From Lyophyllum atratum (lineage: Eukaryota > Basidiomycota > Agaricomycetes > Agaricales > Lyophyllaceae), in NCBI GenBank assembly GCA_014905825.1, contig JACGCN010000002.1, forward strand, positions 1,674,001 through 1,738,000: a stretch of DNA of 64,000 bases, read 5' to 3'. Below the pieces are notes generated by a model. The model was not told where the DNA came from. It saw only the letters and a program-made list of their open reading frames with translations, and ran no database searches. Positions 34,810 to 45,700 of the stretch are shown here, piece by piece (position 1 is the stretch's first letter; every line of letters starts with the position of its first letter). Position numbers and translations under genes: made by a program.

Positions 34810-36666
34810 TAAGAAAGCCCAGATTTTTCGCTTGCGAACACGGAAAAGGTTTTTCAAACACTCTTTTTTATATTGGCCTGGACCTATGAAAATAACAGAC
34901 AGCAAGTCGTTCAATTTGTCTGGTGTAAGAGGCAATGCCTCAGCAGTAGAGACAATATTGGTATCATGAGCGCAAACATTGCCATAAAAGACTCGAGGCT
35001 GGCTTGGATCGGATGACTGGTAAAGACGTGAGATATACGCAGTTGTGCGATAGATTGCGCAAGTCATTTCTTCAACCCAAGTGAGGTCACGAAATTGTTC
35101 AGGCAGTTCTCCGCGGTACAATCCATTAGCAAGTGCATATTTAGGCATACGATTACGCTGCAGCTGTTTATGGCAGTCGTCACAGAGGTGAACAACAGGA
35201 CCATCAGTTTTATCATCGGTACCAAATCCTAGTCTCAACAGCATCAAACCCATGCAAGTTGCGGGCAGATCAGAAAACGCAGGGGCAAAGCGATCATCAA
35301 TACATTTCAAGATAGAAAGATTGAGTTCTTCGGCAGCTTCATTAGTTGATACATCGAAAGAATTAACAGGACAGGCATTCTGTGCGCGGGCACAAGAAGC
35401 ACAAGTCAAAGGAGCAGTCCAGATAGATCCGGACCTGTAATTGCGAAGACAGTCGAAGACCAGTTCATCGTTTGGAATTGTCGGCCACTCTAAGCCAATT
35501 TTAACACGAACATCGTTGTCCACTGCCACACGTTGTTCACGCTGCTGCACTCGCCTTGCCTTGTCGACATGTAGCCTATGTTTGGATGATGGCAGAGTGA
35601 GTGCCAAAAATAACGGTCTGGAGTATTCAAGTTCAAGAACAAGGGAAAGGGAGTCAAAGTAAGTAGACGGGACATCAGCCGTCGAAGCAGGTCGATAACA
35701 AGTGATAATTTCTTGTAATTGTTCTAAAGTAGCTGAAGCAAGGGCTACACAACGTGAGCGGAAACTGTCAATAATTGCAGAGCATCTAGAATCATGTTTC
35801 CGTCCAAAAGCAGGTCTTCTAGATGCATGAAGAGATTGTAGCCGGAGTCCAAGAATTTTTTTGGTGAAAGAGATATGATCCAAAGATTGGCTGCTGGAAT
35901 CAGTGACGGCAAGCAACGCTCGGACGACTTCCGCACCCTCAGGTATACGAATGACACTAGATGTTGGACCAAAGGGAAGAACAAGTTTAGAGGTGACAAG
36001 ATCACCGAATTTCAACCTGGTCTTATAGTAACACAATTCTCTAGGATCTGTATCAGCATTGAAAGATGGCGAGGAGGGCAACGATGCCAGGAGTTGTTTG
36101 GGAGTCATTGACAGACAGCGCGAGCGATGGTTGTAAAACTGATGGAGCAAAGCTAGTGCAAAGGTCTGCTTGTTTCTGGGGATTGGAAGCGAGACATGGA
36201 GAGAGATCAGTGCACTTCGCAACTGTTCCAAAGTCAGATCTAGCAGAGATTGCATGTAATGGCACTTAGAGGAATAGAACCACATTGGATGAGAATCAGA
36301 GTGAGGCATGGAAGAGAAAAATTGCTGAGCAGAGGACGGATGAAAGAACGTACTGCGCACGTCGAAGATCAAGAGGCTAAGCATAGTTCTTTCATCGAGG
36401 TTGTAGACAGTGAACTGCTTGGTGTTGTTCGAAAAAGTCACAAGGAAGGGAGTGCGTTGATTAGTGGAATACTGGGTAAAGATGGCAGAAAGCCAGTCAC
36501 ACACAGAATCAGAAGTCCGAAAAGTGTCAGGATGAAGATCGGGATGATACAACGCGTCGAAATAAGAAGGGAAGTCATCAGGAGAAAAGGCGGAATCGTG
36601 TGGCGGGCACAAAGACTCGTCGATGCTTCTAGCCATGCGGCAAGGGAATTTTACAAGGGGAAACAT
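34762..36666 (-). CDS. DUF6570 protein, N-terminal part of a Helitron-type helicase gene
   Basis: One uninterrupted frame of 634 codons on the minus strand, unusual beside intron-rich neighbours. The start is at 36666, or at 36636 (MARSIDESLCPP). Residues about 125-165 (LTLEQLRSALISLHVSLPIP) resemble a SAP-like helical motif. Cysteine pairs occur in TCASCARAQNACPV and VHLCDDCHKQLQRNRMPKYA. They are followed by ALANGLYRGELPEQFRDLTW, RVFYGNVCAHDTNI, LPLTPDKLNDLLSVIFIGPG and CLKNLFRVRKRKIWAFL. This order (Zn-like CxxCH, ALANGL-x-GE-x-P, LPL...FIGPG, FRVRK-x-K-x-W) is the DUF6570 region that precedes the Rep and PIF1 helicase domains in basidiomycete Helitron proteins. Here the frame stops about 20 residues later, so those domains are absent. 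Confidence 0.8.
   Translation of the reverse strand: MFPLVKFPCRMARSIDESLCPPHDSAFSPDDFPSYFDALYHPDLHPDTFRTSDSVCDWLSAIFTQYSTNQRTPFLVTFSNNTKQFTVYNLDERTMLSLLIFDVRSTFFHPSSAQQFFSSMPHSDSHPMWFYSSKCHYMQSLLDLTLEQLRSALISLHVSLPIPRNKQTFALALLHQFYNHRSRCLSMTPKQLLASLPSSPSFNADTDPRELCYYKTRLKFGDLVTSKLVLPFGPTSSVIRIPEGAEVVRALLAVTDSSSQSLDHISFTKKILGLRLQSLHASRRPAFGRKHDSRCSAIIDSFRSRCVALASATLEQLQEIITCYRPASTADVPSTYFDSLSLVLELEYSRPLFLALTLPSSKHRLHVDKARRVQQREQRVAVDNDVRVKIGLEWPTIPNDELVFDCLRNYRSGSIWTAPLTCASCARAQNACPVNSFDVSTNEAAEELNLSILKCIDDRFAPAFSDLPATCMGLMLLRLGFGTDDKTDGPVVHLCDDCHKQLQRNRMPKYALANGLYRGELPEQFRDLTWVEEMTCAIYRTTAYISRLYQSSDPSQPRVFYGNVCAHDTNIVSTAEALPLTPDKLNDLLSVIFIGPGQYKKECLKNLFRVRKRKIWAFLLLLHRILAVVHAYPL
34762..36666 (-). 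mobile_element. Helitron-derived fragment (boundaries unknown)
   Basis: The DUF6570 coding region is the only clear mobile-element sequence. No Rep/HUH motif and no PIF1 helicase motif was found in the window, and no TC...CTRR ends could be fixed. The interval given is just the gene, not the element's true extent. Confidence 0.5.
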
Positions 36667-37130
36667 GTCGTTGACGTTGGGTGATAATTCACAATGGTTT
36701 TACGTGGTAAGCCACAGAAGTGTATGTATGGTAATCCACAATAGGCTATAGGCTCCAAGTAATATGGCAATCGACAGTGTGGAAGGGAAGTACAAGACGC
36801 GTGAAGTTACTCAGCCCCTATATGATTCACTGCAGTTTCGAAAATCGATCGACGAGAGACATACACCGTCTCAACTTAAAGCAGTGAGCGAAAACAGAGG
36901 CCATAGAAATGCATTGAAAAACAAATTGGCAATATTAAATAACAATGTGGTAATCGAGCTCCTTGCCAGGGTGTATGAACCCTCGAAAACGCTGACCATA
37001 CTTGTATCCCTAACTGTGCCCATACGCGTCGGACTCTGTCTCCAGCAGAGGCCACGTTGACCACACCTGGGCCTGGCCTGGGGAGGGATAGTAAACAAGC
37101 ATAAAAGATGCAATGGGAGGGGGATGCCGG

Positions 37131-37279
37131 TCGACGAGCGGGCGTGCACGGAAAATTGCAATGGAAGGGGGTTTAGGTGCCAACGTGGTTGTAACTATGT
37201 TGGCCGTGTTCGTCTACGTCAAGGATGAGCGAATTAGCGGGCATGCGCGGAAAAAGTGTCGACTTACGATGTGGGCCGT
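37131..37279 (+). repeat. Imperfect direct repeat, copy 1
   Basis: Starts with CGACGAGCGGGCGTGC and continues with AAAATTGCAATGGAAGG, TTAGGTGCCAACGTGGTTGT, GGCCGTGTTCGTCTACGTC and AAGGATGAGCGAATTAGCGG. It ends with GGAAAAAGTGTCGACTTAC. The same series of blocks recurs about 230 bp downstream with scattered substitutions. Confidence 0.75.
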
Positions 37280-37362
37280 GTGACGTCAAGGACGAGGAAA
37301 TATGTGAACGTGCACGTCAAAGTGTTGTGGGATGAGATTGGTGTTGAACGGACGTAGCCGAG

Positions 37363-37515
37363 CCGACGAGCGTGGTTGCGCGAAAAATTGCAATGGAAAG
37401 GGATTTAGGTGTCAACGTGGTTGTGACTATGTCGGCCGTGTTCGTCTGCGTCAAGGATGAGCGAATTTGCGGGAGTGCATGGAAAAAGTGTTGACTTACC
37501 GTGAACGGTCGTGGG
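37363..37515 (+). repeat. Imperfect direct repeat, copy 2
   Basis: Carries the same blocks in the same order as the copy at 37131: CGACGAGCGTGGTTGCG, AAAATTGCAATGGAAAGGGA, TTAGGTGTCAACGTGGTTGT, GGCCGTGTTCGTCTGCGTC and AAGGATGAGCGAATTTGCGG. It ends with GGAAAAAGTGTTGACTTACC. Substitutions outnumber gaps, indicating an old tandem duplication or two related short elements. Confidence 0.75.
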
Positions 37516-38049
37516 CGATATCATCCGTGTTTGTCGTGGATGGGAACATCAGTTGATGTCAATGTGGAGTACTCTGCAAACGCTGTGAGCTACGTTGCGG
37601 CGAGAAAGGTCTATAGGGAGTCTCGGTCAGCCAGCGCGTGTCGAAAATTGCAGATGAAGATCATTGCGTGGTTGAGTAGTGGCCTATCCGCCAAGTTCAA
37701 CAGTGACGCCGTCATATTCCGCGCTATACGAGCATTACGTGGACAAAAAGAAGTGAGGAAAGCGGGGAGGAAAGCGGGACAACGGAAGGGATTGGAGATG
37801 GGAATCAAGAGCGTGGTTCGGTCAAGTGGTATAGGGGGAAACTATAGGGCAAGAGTTTCTATAGAACGTTCGAGAACATTCCTAGTGTTCCCACGGCGCG
37901 GCAGTGCAGTTGGCAGGTGGAAGACAGGTTCGTTTGCTACAAAACCCTCCCTCTTACTTACGTAAGAGAGTCGGGGATATCCGGAGCAACTCCGGGCTGA
38001 TAGATGTCATCTGATAAGCATTGGGCTAAATACATCATGTCCGCTCCGT

Positions 38050-40253
38050 TTAACCGACAGTAGTGGGCGATGGTGCACCAGAGCCTCCTTCCTGATACTT
38101 CTTCCTCAAAACCAACACGCCGCCTTTCAGTTGCGCCACCTCCCGCACCAGGCCCGAGAACTCCGTCTTCTTGTCGCCATCTGTCAGATACGGCGTGAAA
38201 TGGTGGATGCACTCCCTAGTCGTCGCACTGGGCCTACTTGCCAACCACTCAATCAACATCACCTTCAGTTGCTCGGCGGGCACATTGACAGACGGGGCGC
38301 CCGGCGCTAGAGCCTTTCGCTTTTTCGGCTTCGGCGCTACGCCATTAACCCCATTGGTGGCTGGTATTCCGTTTCCGAGGTCGTCTGCCTTGCGTTTATT
38401 ATTAGACTTCATCGCTGTAGGACTCCCTGCCCGGCTCCCGGTCGTCCCTGCAACTGGGCTCGTTGCGCGACTGATCGTCACAGGACTTGTGGCTCGGCTG
38501 CCTAGAGGACTATTTCCGCGGCTCATGTTGATAGACTTGAGTTTCGGCGCCTTCGGGCTCGTAGCACGCTTCGCGACTATCGAATGCCCACCAAGGGCTG
38601 GAGAGGCCGCAGGAGAGGTTGCGCGGGAATCTGTGCCCGACGGGGGACGAGGAGCCCCTAGTTTGGGTGGTTGTGAGGAGGACCGTGATTCCACTTGTTG
38701 TGGTTGCTGTTGGATTGCAGGTTCCGTGGAAACTACAGGAACTTCTTCCTCTTCCTCTTCGGCCTAATCAGATTCTGGTTAGAATAGATGATGTACGCCG
38801 TGGTAGAAGTAAGACTTGCCGAGCTGGCATATGGATTTTCTTCCTCCTCACTCTCATATGCATCATTGCCTTCCCGATTTCGAATGAGCTTCTGCATCGC
38901 CTTTGCCTGCTTGCTCATGCCAGGAAGTTCTTCCTCGTCTGATTCGTCGACGCCCGCTTCTCGAAGCTTATTAGCGGCCTTATATTCCCGCTTGAGTCGT
39001 TCCTGAAGAAATGTTATGTTCAGTAATGATAATGGAGGAAAGTGACTGCGTTCTAACCTCAAGCTCTTTCGCCTCCTCGTCGTTCTCATCAACATCCATT
39101 TGCTCTTCATCATCAGCGAAGTCTTCTTCGTAGAGTTGTTCATCCATGTCTCCCTCACCGCCCATCTCCTTCTCTCGCCGTCTTTTCACATCCCCCTCCT
39201 CGTCCTCGTCAAAGAGTCCACTCGTCCCACTATCCACCGTCTTGAGCTTGCGCCCGCCAGGCCCTAAGCTTTGTTCGGAACTGTGAACAAGTCCGCCAGC
39301 AACTGAGCGACCCTCGGCCTCCGCTTTGAACATAGCAGCGGTCGCGGCAGACGGACCCTTCCCGTTTCGGCTTGCAAGCCACGCTTGAGGATCTCGTTTT
39401 TGACTCTGGGTATACTATTCAGATTGTCATTAGCACCCACTGTCTTTGATAGTAATAGATGTCCTGCTACCAATGTTTCCACGTTCATAGTGTCTGTGGG
39501 GAGATCGTGTTTCATTTTTTTCTGAAACTTATACCACCGGTGCGCAGGGACAAACTTGAAGACGTCGTTCGCCGCGGGCATGAAGAACGCATGCGTCTCC
39601 GACCTCTCCACTTCCTCCATCTGGCCAATCCACATCTCCTCCTGGTTGACCGACGAGTCCTCCATGACCCATGGGTAACGCTCCTCTCTCCTAAGCTGTC
39701 GCACCTCCTCAGGCACAACGAACACCTGGCGTGTCTTCTTTTGAAACCTTTTTTTCCCAGTCATCGCGGGCCCCTTCCCCCTCCCACTGCCCGACGCTCC
39801 ATCCCCTGCATGTATCGGCCGCCCCTCTGCATCCACCATAACCATCTTCCCGTCCATTCCGATAACTGGCTTCCCGTCCGGGCCCAGCATCGGCCCCACA
39901 GCGGTGGGCACAGCATCGACGGCCTCCGTATCCCGCCTAAGCTCTTTCCTGTTCAGCTTAATGGGCGCCTGCCATCTCGATATGTCGACGGACTTGCGGG
40001 AATCGAACTTCATGACATCGTATTTCCACCCGTTGAGCGCAGATGACATGAGCTTGAACTCCTGGTACGGGCCTTCCGGCAGCTGGAGGTCCTCTTCTTC
40101 TGGCTCTGCTGGGATGGCACCGGGCTTGGGCTTAGGCTTGAGGCCTGGCGCGGTCGTAGAAGGTTTGCGCGGGGAGGGCGAGGGAGCGGGAGATTCCTTT
40201 TTCGCAGTCTTCTTGGGGTGGAAAAGCAGGGATAAAGATGCTTTGGGGGCCAT
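38050..40253 (-). CDS. TFG1: General transcription factor IIF subunit alpha (RAP74/Tfg1)
   Basis: Read on the minus strand from 40253 (MAPKASLSLLFHPKKTAKKE). The N-terminal triple-barrel region is marked by GPYQEFKLMSSALNGWKYDV, MKFDSRKSVDISRWQAPIKL and RREERYPWVMEDSSVNQEEM. AHRWYKFQKKMKH follows, then across an intron YTQSQKRDPQAWLASRNGKG. A long acidic and charged middle (DEQLYEEDFADDEEQMDVD) leads to a Ser/Pro-rich part with repeated RATSP motifs. The C-terminal winged helix contains LKVMLIEWLASRPSATTREC and GLVREVAQLKGGVLVLRKKY, with the stop at 38050. TFIIF alpha pairs with the beta subunit to bring RNA polymerase II to promoters. The intron at 38764-38819 has a GC donor (GCAAGT); reading through it hits a stop. 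Confidence 0.93.
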
Positions 40254-40642
40254 TGTGGCGGCGCAGAATATGGTATGTGTTGGGCTACTTAGACATCAAC
40301 AAAGAGACCTTTGAGCGTGGCGCGGCTGCAGAAGCAGTCGTTGTAACGCACAGTCAGTAGGGAGCAACACGCAGGAGCGGGTTCGGCGAGTGTGCTGACG
40401 GCGCTGTGGTGGATGACCACAAAGTGAAGACAAGAACAGCTTGCATTTGTCATTGTTAATCATGGCCTCGCAACGAAAACACGTCACAACAAGTCGCCGC
40501 CGGAGACATGAACGCGAGTTATACACAATTTATATTCTCCGAGATACTCTGTATCTACTCTCATAAAAATAAGAAAAAGTTCGCACCAGGTAATATACAA
40601 CGACTCCCTATCATACCCATACAAATTGATACACAAATGTTT
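40254..40642. other. Intergenic region between TFIIF alpha and bHLH gene
   Basis: About 390 bp holding the TFIIF alpha promoter and the 3' UTR of the bHLH gene; AT-rich from 40515 on. No gene is supported. Confidence 0.35.
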
Positions 40643-42457
40643 TTACGGAGGCGGCTCCGTTCTAACAGAACCATTCTGCGATGGGAGTGGTGCTGATTGA
40701 CCTGGGGAGATGATATTTTGCGAGGATGGTGGTCGAGACAGCGGAGGATGGGGTGGCGGAGCAGGATGTTGAGGTGAAGGGGCGTGTGGGTGTTGCATAG
40801 AGCCCGGCGGTGGAGGAAATTGTCCAGGCACGGGTTGTTGGCCATACATGACGTGAGGGGGCGGGCCACCAGGACCGAATGGCATCCCTTGCCGTGTAAC
40901 TTCGACCTCGTGCCTGAGCATCTCCATTTCCCTCGCCATGTCCTGGTGACTCTGCTTAAGCTGTGCAACGAAGTCGATGGCTGATGGGCGAGGTTAGGCA
41001 ATAGAACGTGCCCAAAAGCAAATGTGCCACACCTTTGCTGAGAATCTCCCACTTGCTGGCCTTCATACCACGGTCGGCTGGAAGTTGGTCACGTAGCTCA
41101 TCAAACAATTCCTTCATCTCCTTGCGTCTCTTTCGCTCAGCAAGTTTGTGCGATACGCGTAGTTCGGGTGAACGGGAATAGGGCGTGTTGCTCAAGTCCT
41201 TATGCCTGCCCGACCCGGTTGGTGAGGGTGCCGAGACCGGATCATCCTGCGTGGACGATGAGCCTGATTGGACATTGGCGTCGGCGCCGGGAGTGGGAGT
41301 TGGACGAGATGGTGGACGTGAATGGGAACGCAATGCCCTGTTTGAGGCCGCAGAATCAGGCACTGACATTCGGCGATCATGAGTGAAATTCATGGACGGG
41401 ACCATGTTGATCTGTGCGGTAGGGTCGTATGGGCGATGAGTGGGGGCATTGGGGTCTGGATCTGTGTGCATAGGAGCGGGACCCGATTGATCTGCAGGAT
41501 TAGCTGGCCACGCGAAGGTTGCGATACCAGACGGCACTCGGCTTTGCGGGGAATCCGTTCCGGTAAACCCCGAAGTATACCCCAGGCTGGAAACGTTGGA
41601 AAAAACCGATGACGTAGAGTTCCGTCGGTCGTTAAGCCACCACTGCGCCGTTCCCCGTGAGTCCACCGAATTCCGACGCTCGTTCAGGCTTAGCTGCGCT
41701 ATCCGTTGCGTGTCAATCGCTGACCCCCGTCGCTTCGGCGCCGGCCCCTCTACCGCACTCGGCACTCCAGGTCCAGCCAGCTGAGGATCGATCTCTTCCC
41801 CCACCGCAGGAAACACGTTTCGGTCTACCGACATCTTGCGCTTACTTCCTACGTGCGGGATTTTGTCCTGCCCCACCGCAATTGAATGCCGGCGCATATT
41901 GTAGTCAAATGGCTGCACTTGCTGACGACCATCAACATCCATATCTGTGTCGTTAGACCTTGTGGCTCCTGGCAAGACGATCAGCGGATGGACATGGTAC
42001 TCACAAGACACCCACCTGAGTGGTGTAAACTAGGATCCATGGGCCCTTGAGAGCCCTCGTGAGTTGCCGGGCCAGGACGATTACTGGCCTTTTCAAGTGA
42101 AGGTGAGCGCAGGAGGTTTCGAATTTGCAGGCTGTCACCGGGTAGATGGGGCGTGGCGTCTCCAAAGACATACGGGGATGATGGACGTGCGTCGGTCATC
42201 GGGAGCTTTGAACTGCGTTCGTGGTTCGCAGAGGATGAGCCGGACGAAGCAGAACCAGGTTGTTCGGCTGGCGAGCGGAAACTCGTGTTGAGTTTCATGT
42301 TTGACGCTGTATGCAACGAAGGGTCTGTAATGGACCCTCGCCGCTGGTTCTGCAGATACTGAAGGGGAGCCAACGGCGGTGGCGACTGCCTGGACAAGAA
42401 CTCCTTGTGAGCAGATCCATTAGCCTTTGTAGTACCGTTTTGTGGAATATGAGACAT
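40643..42457 (-). CDS. bHLH transcription factor
   Basis: Read on the minus strand, with the start chosen at 42457 (MSHIPQNGTTKANGSAHKEF). A long Ser/Pro/Arg-rich disordered N-terminus covers most of the protein. The bHLH domain lies near 41000-41165: basic region RVSHKLAERKRRKEMKELF, helix 1 and loop LRDQLPADRGMKASKWEI. After an intron comes helix 2, AIDFVAQLKQSHQDMAREME, running into a coiled segment. HxxxERxRR in the basic region (H-K-L-A-E-R-K-R-R) predicts E-box binding (CANNTG). The tail is Pro/Gln/His-rich (PPPPGSMQHPHAPSPQHP) and stops at 40643. Upstream in-frame ATGs exist but lie in Cys-rich sequence that is unlikely to be coding. Target genes are unknown. Confidence 0.85.
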
Positions 42458-42701
42458 GGGGCATAGGCGTAGTGTGATGCGACCAGGGAACAAGTTCAGA
42501 ACGCTCAGGACGACGAGGAGGACGAAGTCGGAGAACCGACAAGTTGACAGACAGATTCTGGCAGGCGCAATTTGGCAGCAATCTGGGCTTTTGGGTGTCT
42601 CTGAGGGTGATCGATAAATTGAGCATATCGCGTGGTCATGCCAAATCTGGTTATATTGGAACAAACAACAGCAACGTGCGACTCTGCCACACACACGGCA
42701 G

Positions 42702-45700
42702 TTATATTTGGCGCAGCACCGTTTCAGTCAGTGCCGCCCGCGATTCGGTCGTCAGTACGATCGTCCGCACAAACCCTCCTCCACTGTTCCGCGTCATCCT
42801 CCCGAACCGATACTTCTGCTGATTCAGCAGTTCCTCCATGTCCTCTGCCGCCACAATATCCCGTATACTGGTCTCATAGTCCATTCTTACCTCGGCTCGG
42901 CGCATCTTCAATACTGACAGGGGTACAATGCCGCCCAGTGCTTCAGCCATCTGCAATTGATGATCCACGCGAGCGCGGAACAGCTCACGCGTTCGAATAG
43001 GGCTGATGCTGCTTGACGTCGGCTTTTGCGTCCTTCCGACCTGGAGGGCCTCACGTGAAAGGCACATTGCCGTTGAAGCGATCTCCTCGTCGTGGTCTCG
43101 TAAACCGAACGACCCTTCTGTGATCCTTGGGCAGAACAAAACTCGGTGGCTGATTTCGTCTTCATTCGAAGGTTCGCAGTTGCTCCAAGCAAGCGCCTAA
43201 GAGGAATTAAATCAGTCCGTCTAAAACACCGCGGTGCTACGGACGCACCTCTGAAGTATCCCAAGCTCTCCGCATGAGATGACTGTCTACAAAGGAGATA
43301 AGGTCTGCGTGACGTGCTGCCAGCAAACTACGAGGTGGCGCTTCCGTTCTCATTACCGTGGCAAGTGGGCCTTGGTCTGCTGACGGCCCGTCTGGTGATT
43401 TCCTAGGCCCCTGTTCTATAGACCAATTCCAATCACAGAGATCTTCAATTATATCTGCCGCTGGTTCCCACCCTAAAGTATATTCAATTTCAGAGTCAGC
43501 ACTTGAGCACTGAAACTGAAGACAATTGATCGCGCGTCGAAGATCTGGCGCTGGGAAGTCGCCTGATGTCGGGGGAGTGGGGGAATCTGGGACATCGAGA
43601 GAATCAAGCCTGGGGGCCGAGCCTCCATATAGTTGGAGTAAACTATTTCGTTCCAACACATATCCTTCGGCGGAACTCAGGCCCTGCAGGTAAGAAGCCG
43701 CAAGCGGCGGCGGGCAAGGCTGGAAGTACAAGACGGCCTGAAGGGGAAGGTCTTGCGTGGGTACAAGGGAGATATCTACAGGAAATTTAGGTTAGTCTTC
43801 TACTGATAGACGACAGCGTGTAACACTAGCTACCGTTGCAAGTGCAGACGACAGGCCGCCTACAGTCTTTGATGAATTTAGTGACCGCAGGCCAAAAACC
43901 GTTGTCGTCTTGGAAGAGAATATCCACTTCTTCGAGTAGGATCAGAGATTGTCGAACAACGGGAGCGGCCTCCGTCACATCGGCCGAGTATGGAGAAATG
44001 AACCCAAAATCTTCCGGGGGTGGGTGAGCATTCTCGATGTCGTCGATGGGTTGTTGAGCGGGCGTTTCGCCGCTGGTCCCCTTAAATAGTTGTGTAAGTG
44101 CGATACGACCCTTGGATATGCCTGCATCTCCAGTTCTCGTTTTCCGCACAAGGTGATTTTTACCGACGTCGCCAATCAAGGTATCAATTCCATGACCACT
44201 GCGTTTACCTATTCCAGGATAAACCTCGAATACCTCCCATCCAAGTTCTTCAGCGCAGGCGTATACGGCGGCAGTCTTGCCAGCACCAGAAGGGCCCGAG
44301 AGAAGTATTGTATTCGTGAGTGGGTCAAAAGAGCGATGTGGGAAGACCTCTTGCTTGGGTGTGGGCGCAGGAGACGATGGTTGGTAGGCGTTGGAATCGT
44401 CCGATGGTGGACTAGATCGCCATCTGTCAAAACTTGTCTCGGGTGCATCAGAGTTAATGCGATCCTCTTCTGCTTCCAGTGCGTCACTATTCACAATCCA
44501 GTCGTCCTCGCCATCGGATTCGATTTTCCGCTTTTTTCTTCCGCGACGCTTTTCGACAGCGCGTACTACTCTCGGTCGCTTGGTACCCCTGGCATCAGCC
44601 TTAGCCTTCCCTTTGCCGCCGGAATTTTCCTTGCATTCCGACGTCGTATCAGTCGACAGGTGTAATTCAAGTGCGCGTAGCCAATCCCGCAGATATAGTG
44701 CGTTTTCTTCATTGCCTAGCACCTCTGCAGCTCGTGTCGGGTGCCATTTGTCTACCCACATGCGATGGGTTGACGAAGAAGGTATGGGCTGTGTTTCAAA
44801 GCGTGCAATGGCAGGATGGCGTAGATCTTCATCCGGGATAGTTGACAAGTAGGAGTCTCCTGCCGTAATAGATGGTATATATTGTGGGGATATCGAAGTA
44901 TAGATTCTGCTTTCGTTCAGATTCCGTAGGAATAGTTCTGATGCTTCGTCCGGAGTTTCCGTGAAGCTCGGGGCACCACGTCTGGCCCGGCGACCGTAAG
45001 GAAGCGCTGGCGAGCTAAATGAATGTCGTTGACCGTAAACATGCTGTGAGGTTTGACCAGGATATGGTGCGATTAGGCCGTCGGCCCCTGGTGATCGGGG
45101 AGTTACAGTCACCGCAGCAGGTGCCTTTGGAAGACGAGGGGTAAAAAAAGGTGCGAGTGGTTTGGATGGACCCGCATTGCGTGGGCGAATGGCTTTCAAG
45201 GGAGAGGAGTCCAGAACAATGGGATCTTCCTGGCTGCCACCTTCCACGAGCAGGACAGAGTCCGTAAGGTTCTCAGATGATAGATTGTTCGTAGATTCAT
45301 CGTCTATGACTTCAATCACGGCGCTTTCCCGTATGATGAGCTGTTCGGGTGGAGTATGTGATTGCGGCATTGATGGTGTTGACTTTGCGAAGAAAGGGTG
45401 GATCGGTCGAGGTTCCAGACTTGCTGTGACGTGGTCGGGATGCATACACATGAAGACAGTTTCCTAATTCCGAGCAATGCTTCACTCACCTTGCCTCATT
45501 TTTTCCACCACCGCGGCCGTACATATCTCGTCGGACTCGGGCGCGCAAGGACTTGAAGGCACATCGACAACATAGTTGAGCTCGTTGGGTGCTTCAGGAC
45601 GTACGTCCGGTACTTCAGGTGCATTTAGAACATCGTCAGCTTTCTTTGGGAATAAGTCAAAGAGGGTTCTCTGTTTTGTTGCAGACTAATCCAACCACGG

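Larger units (their letters stand above)
36667..38049. other. Gene-poor region with imperfect direct repeat
   Basis: About 1.4 kb between the DUF6570 gene and TFIIF alpha. Its main content is the direct repeat at 37131-37515. A frame at 37501-37965 (+) is Lys/Arg/Gly-biased, purine-rich and probably not coding. Confidence 0.4.

Noticed and set aside
37501..37965. 154-codon plus-strand open frame next to the direct repeat
   Set aside because: Strong Arg/Lys/Gly/Ser bias from purine-rich DNA, no domain, no splice structure, and partial overlap with repeat sequence.
38171..38767. 198-codon plus-strand frame
   Set aside because: Lies entirely antisense to the TFIIF alpha C-terminal exon; openness is a by-product of that gene's codon use.
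39459..40046. 195-codon plus-strand frame
   Set aside because: Antisense shadow of the conserved TFIIF alpha N-terminal exon.
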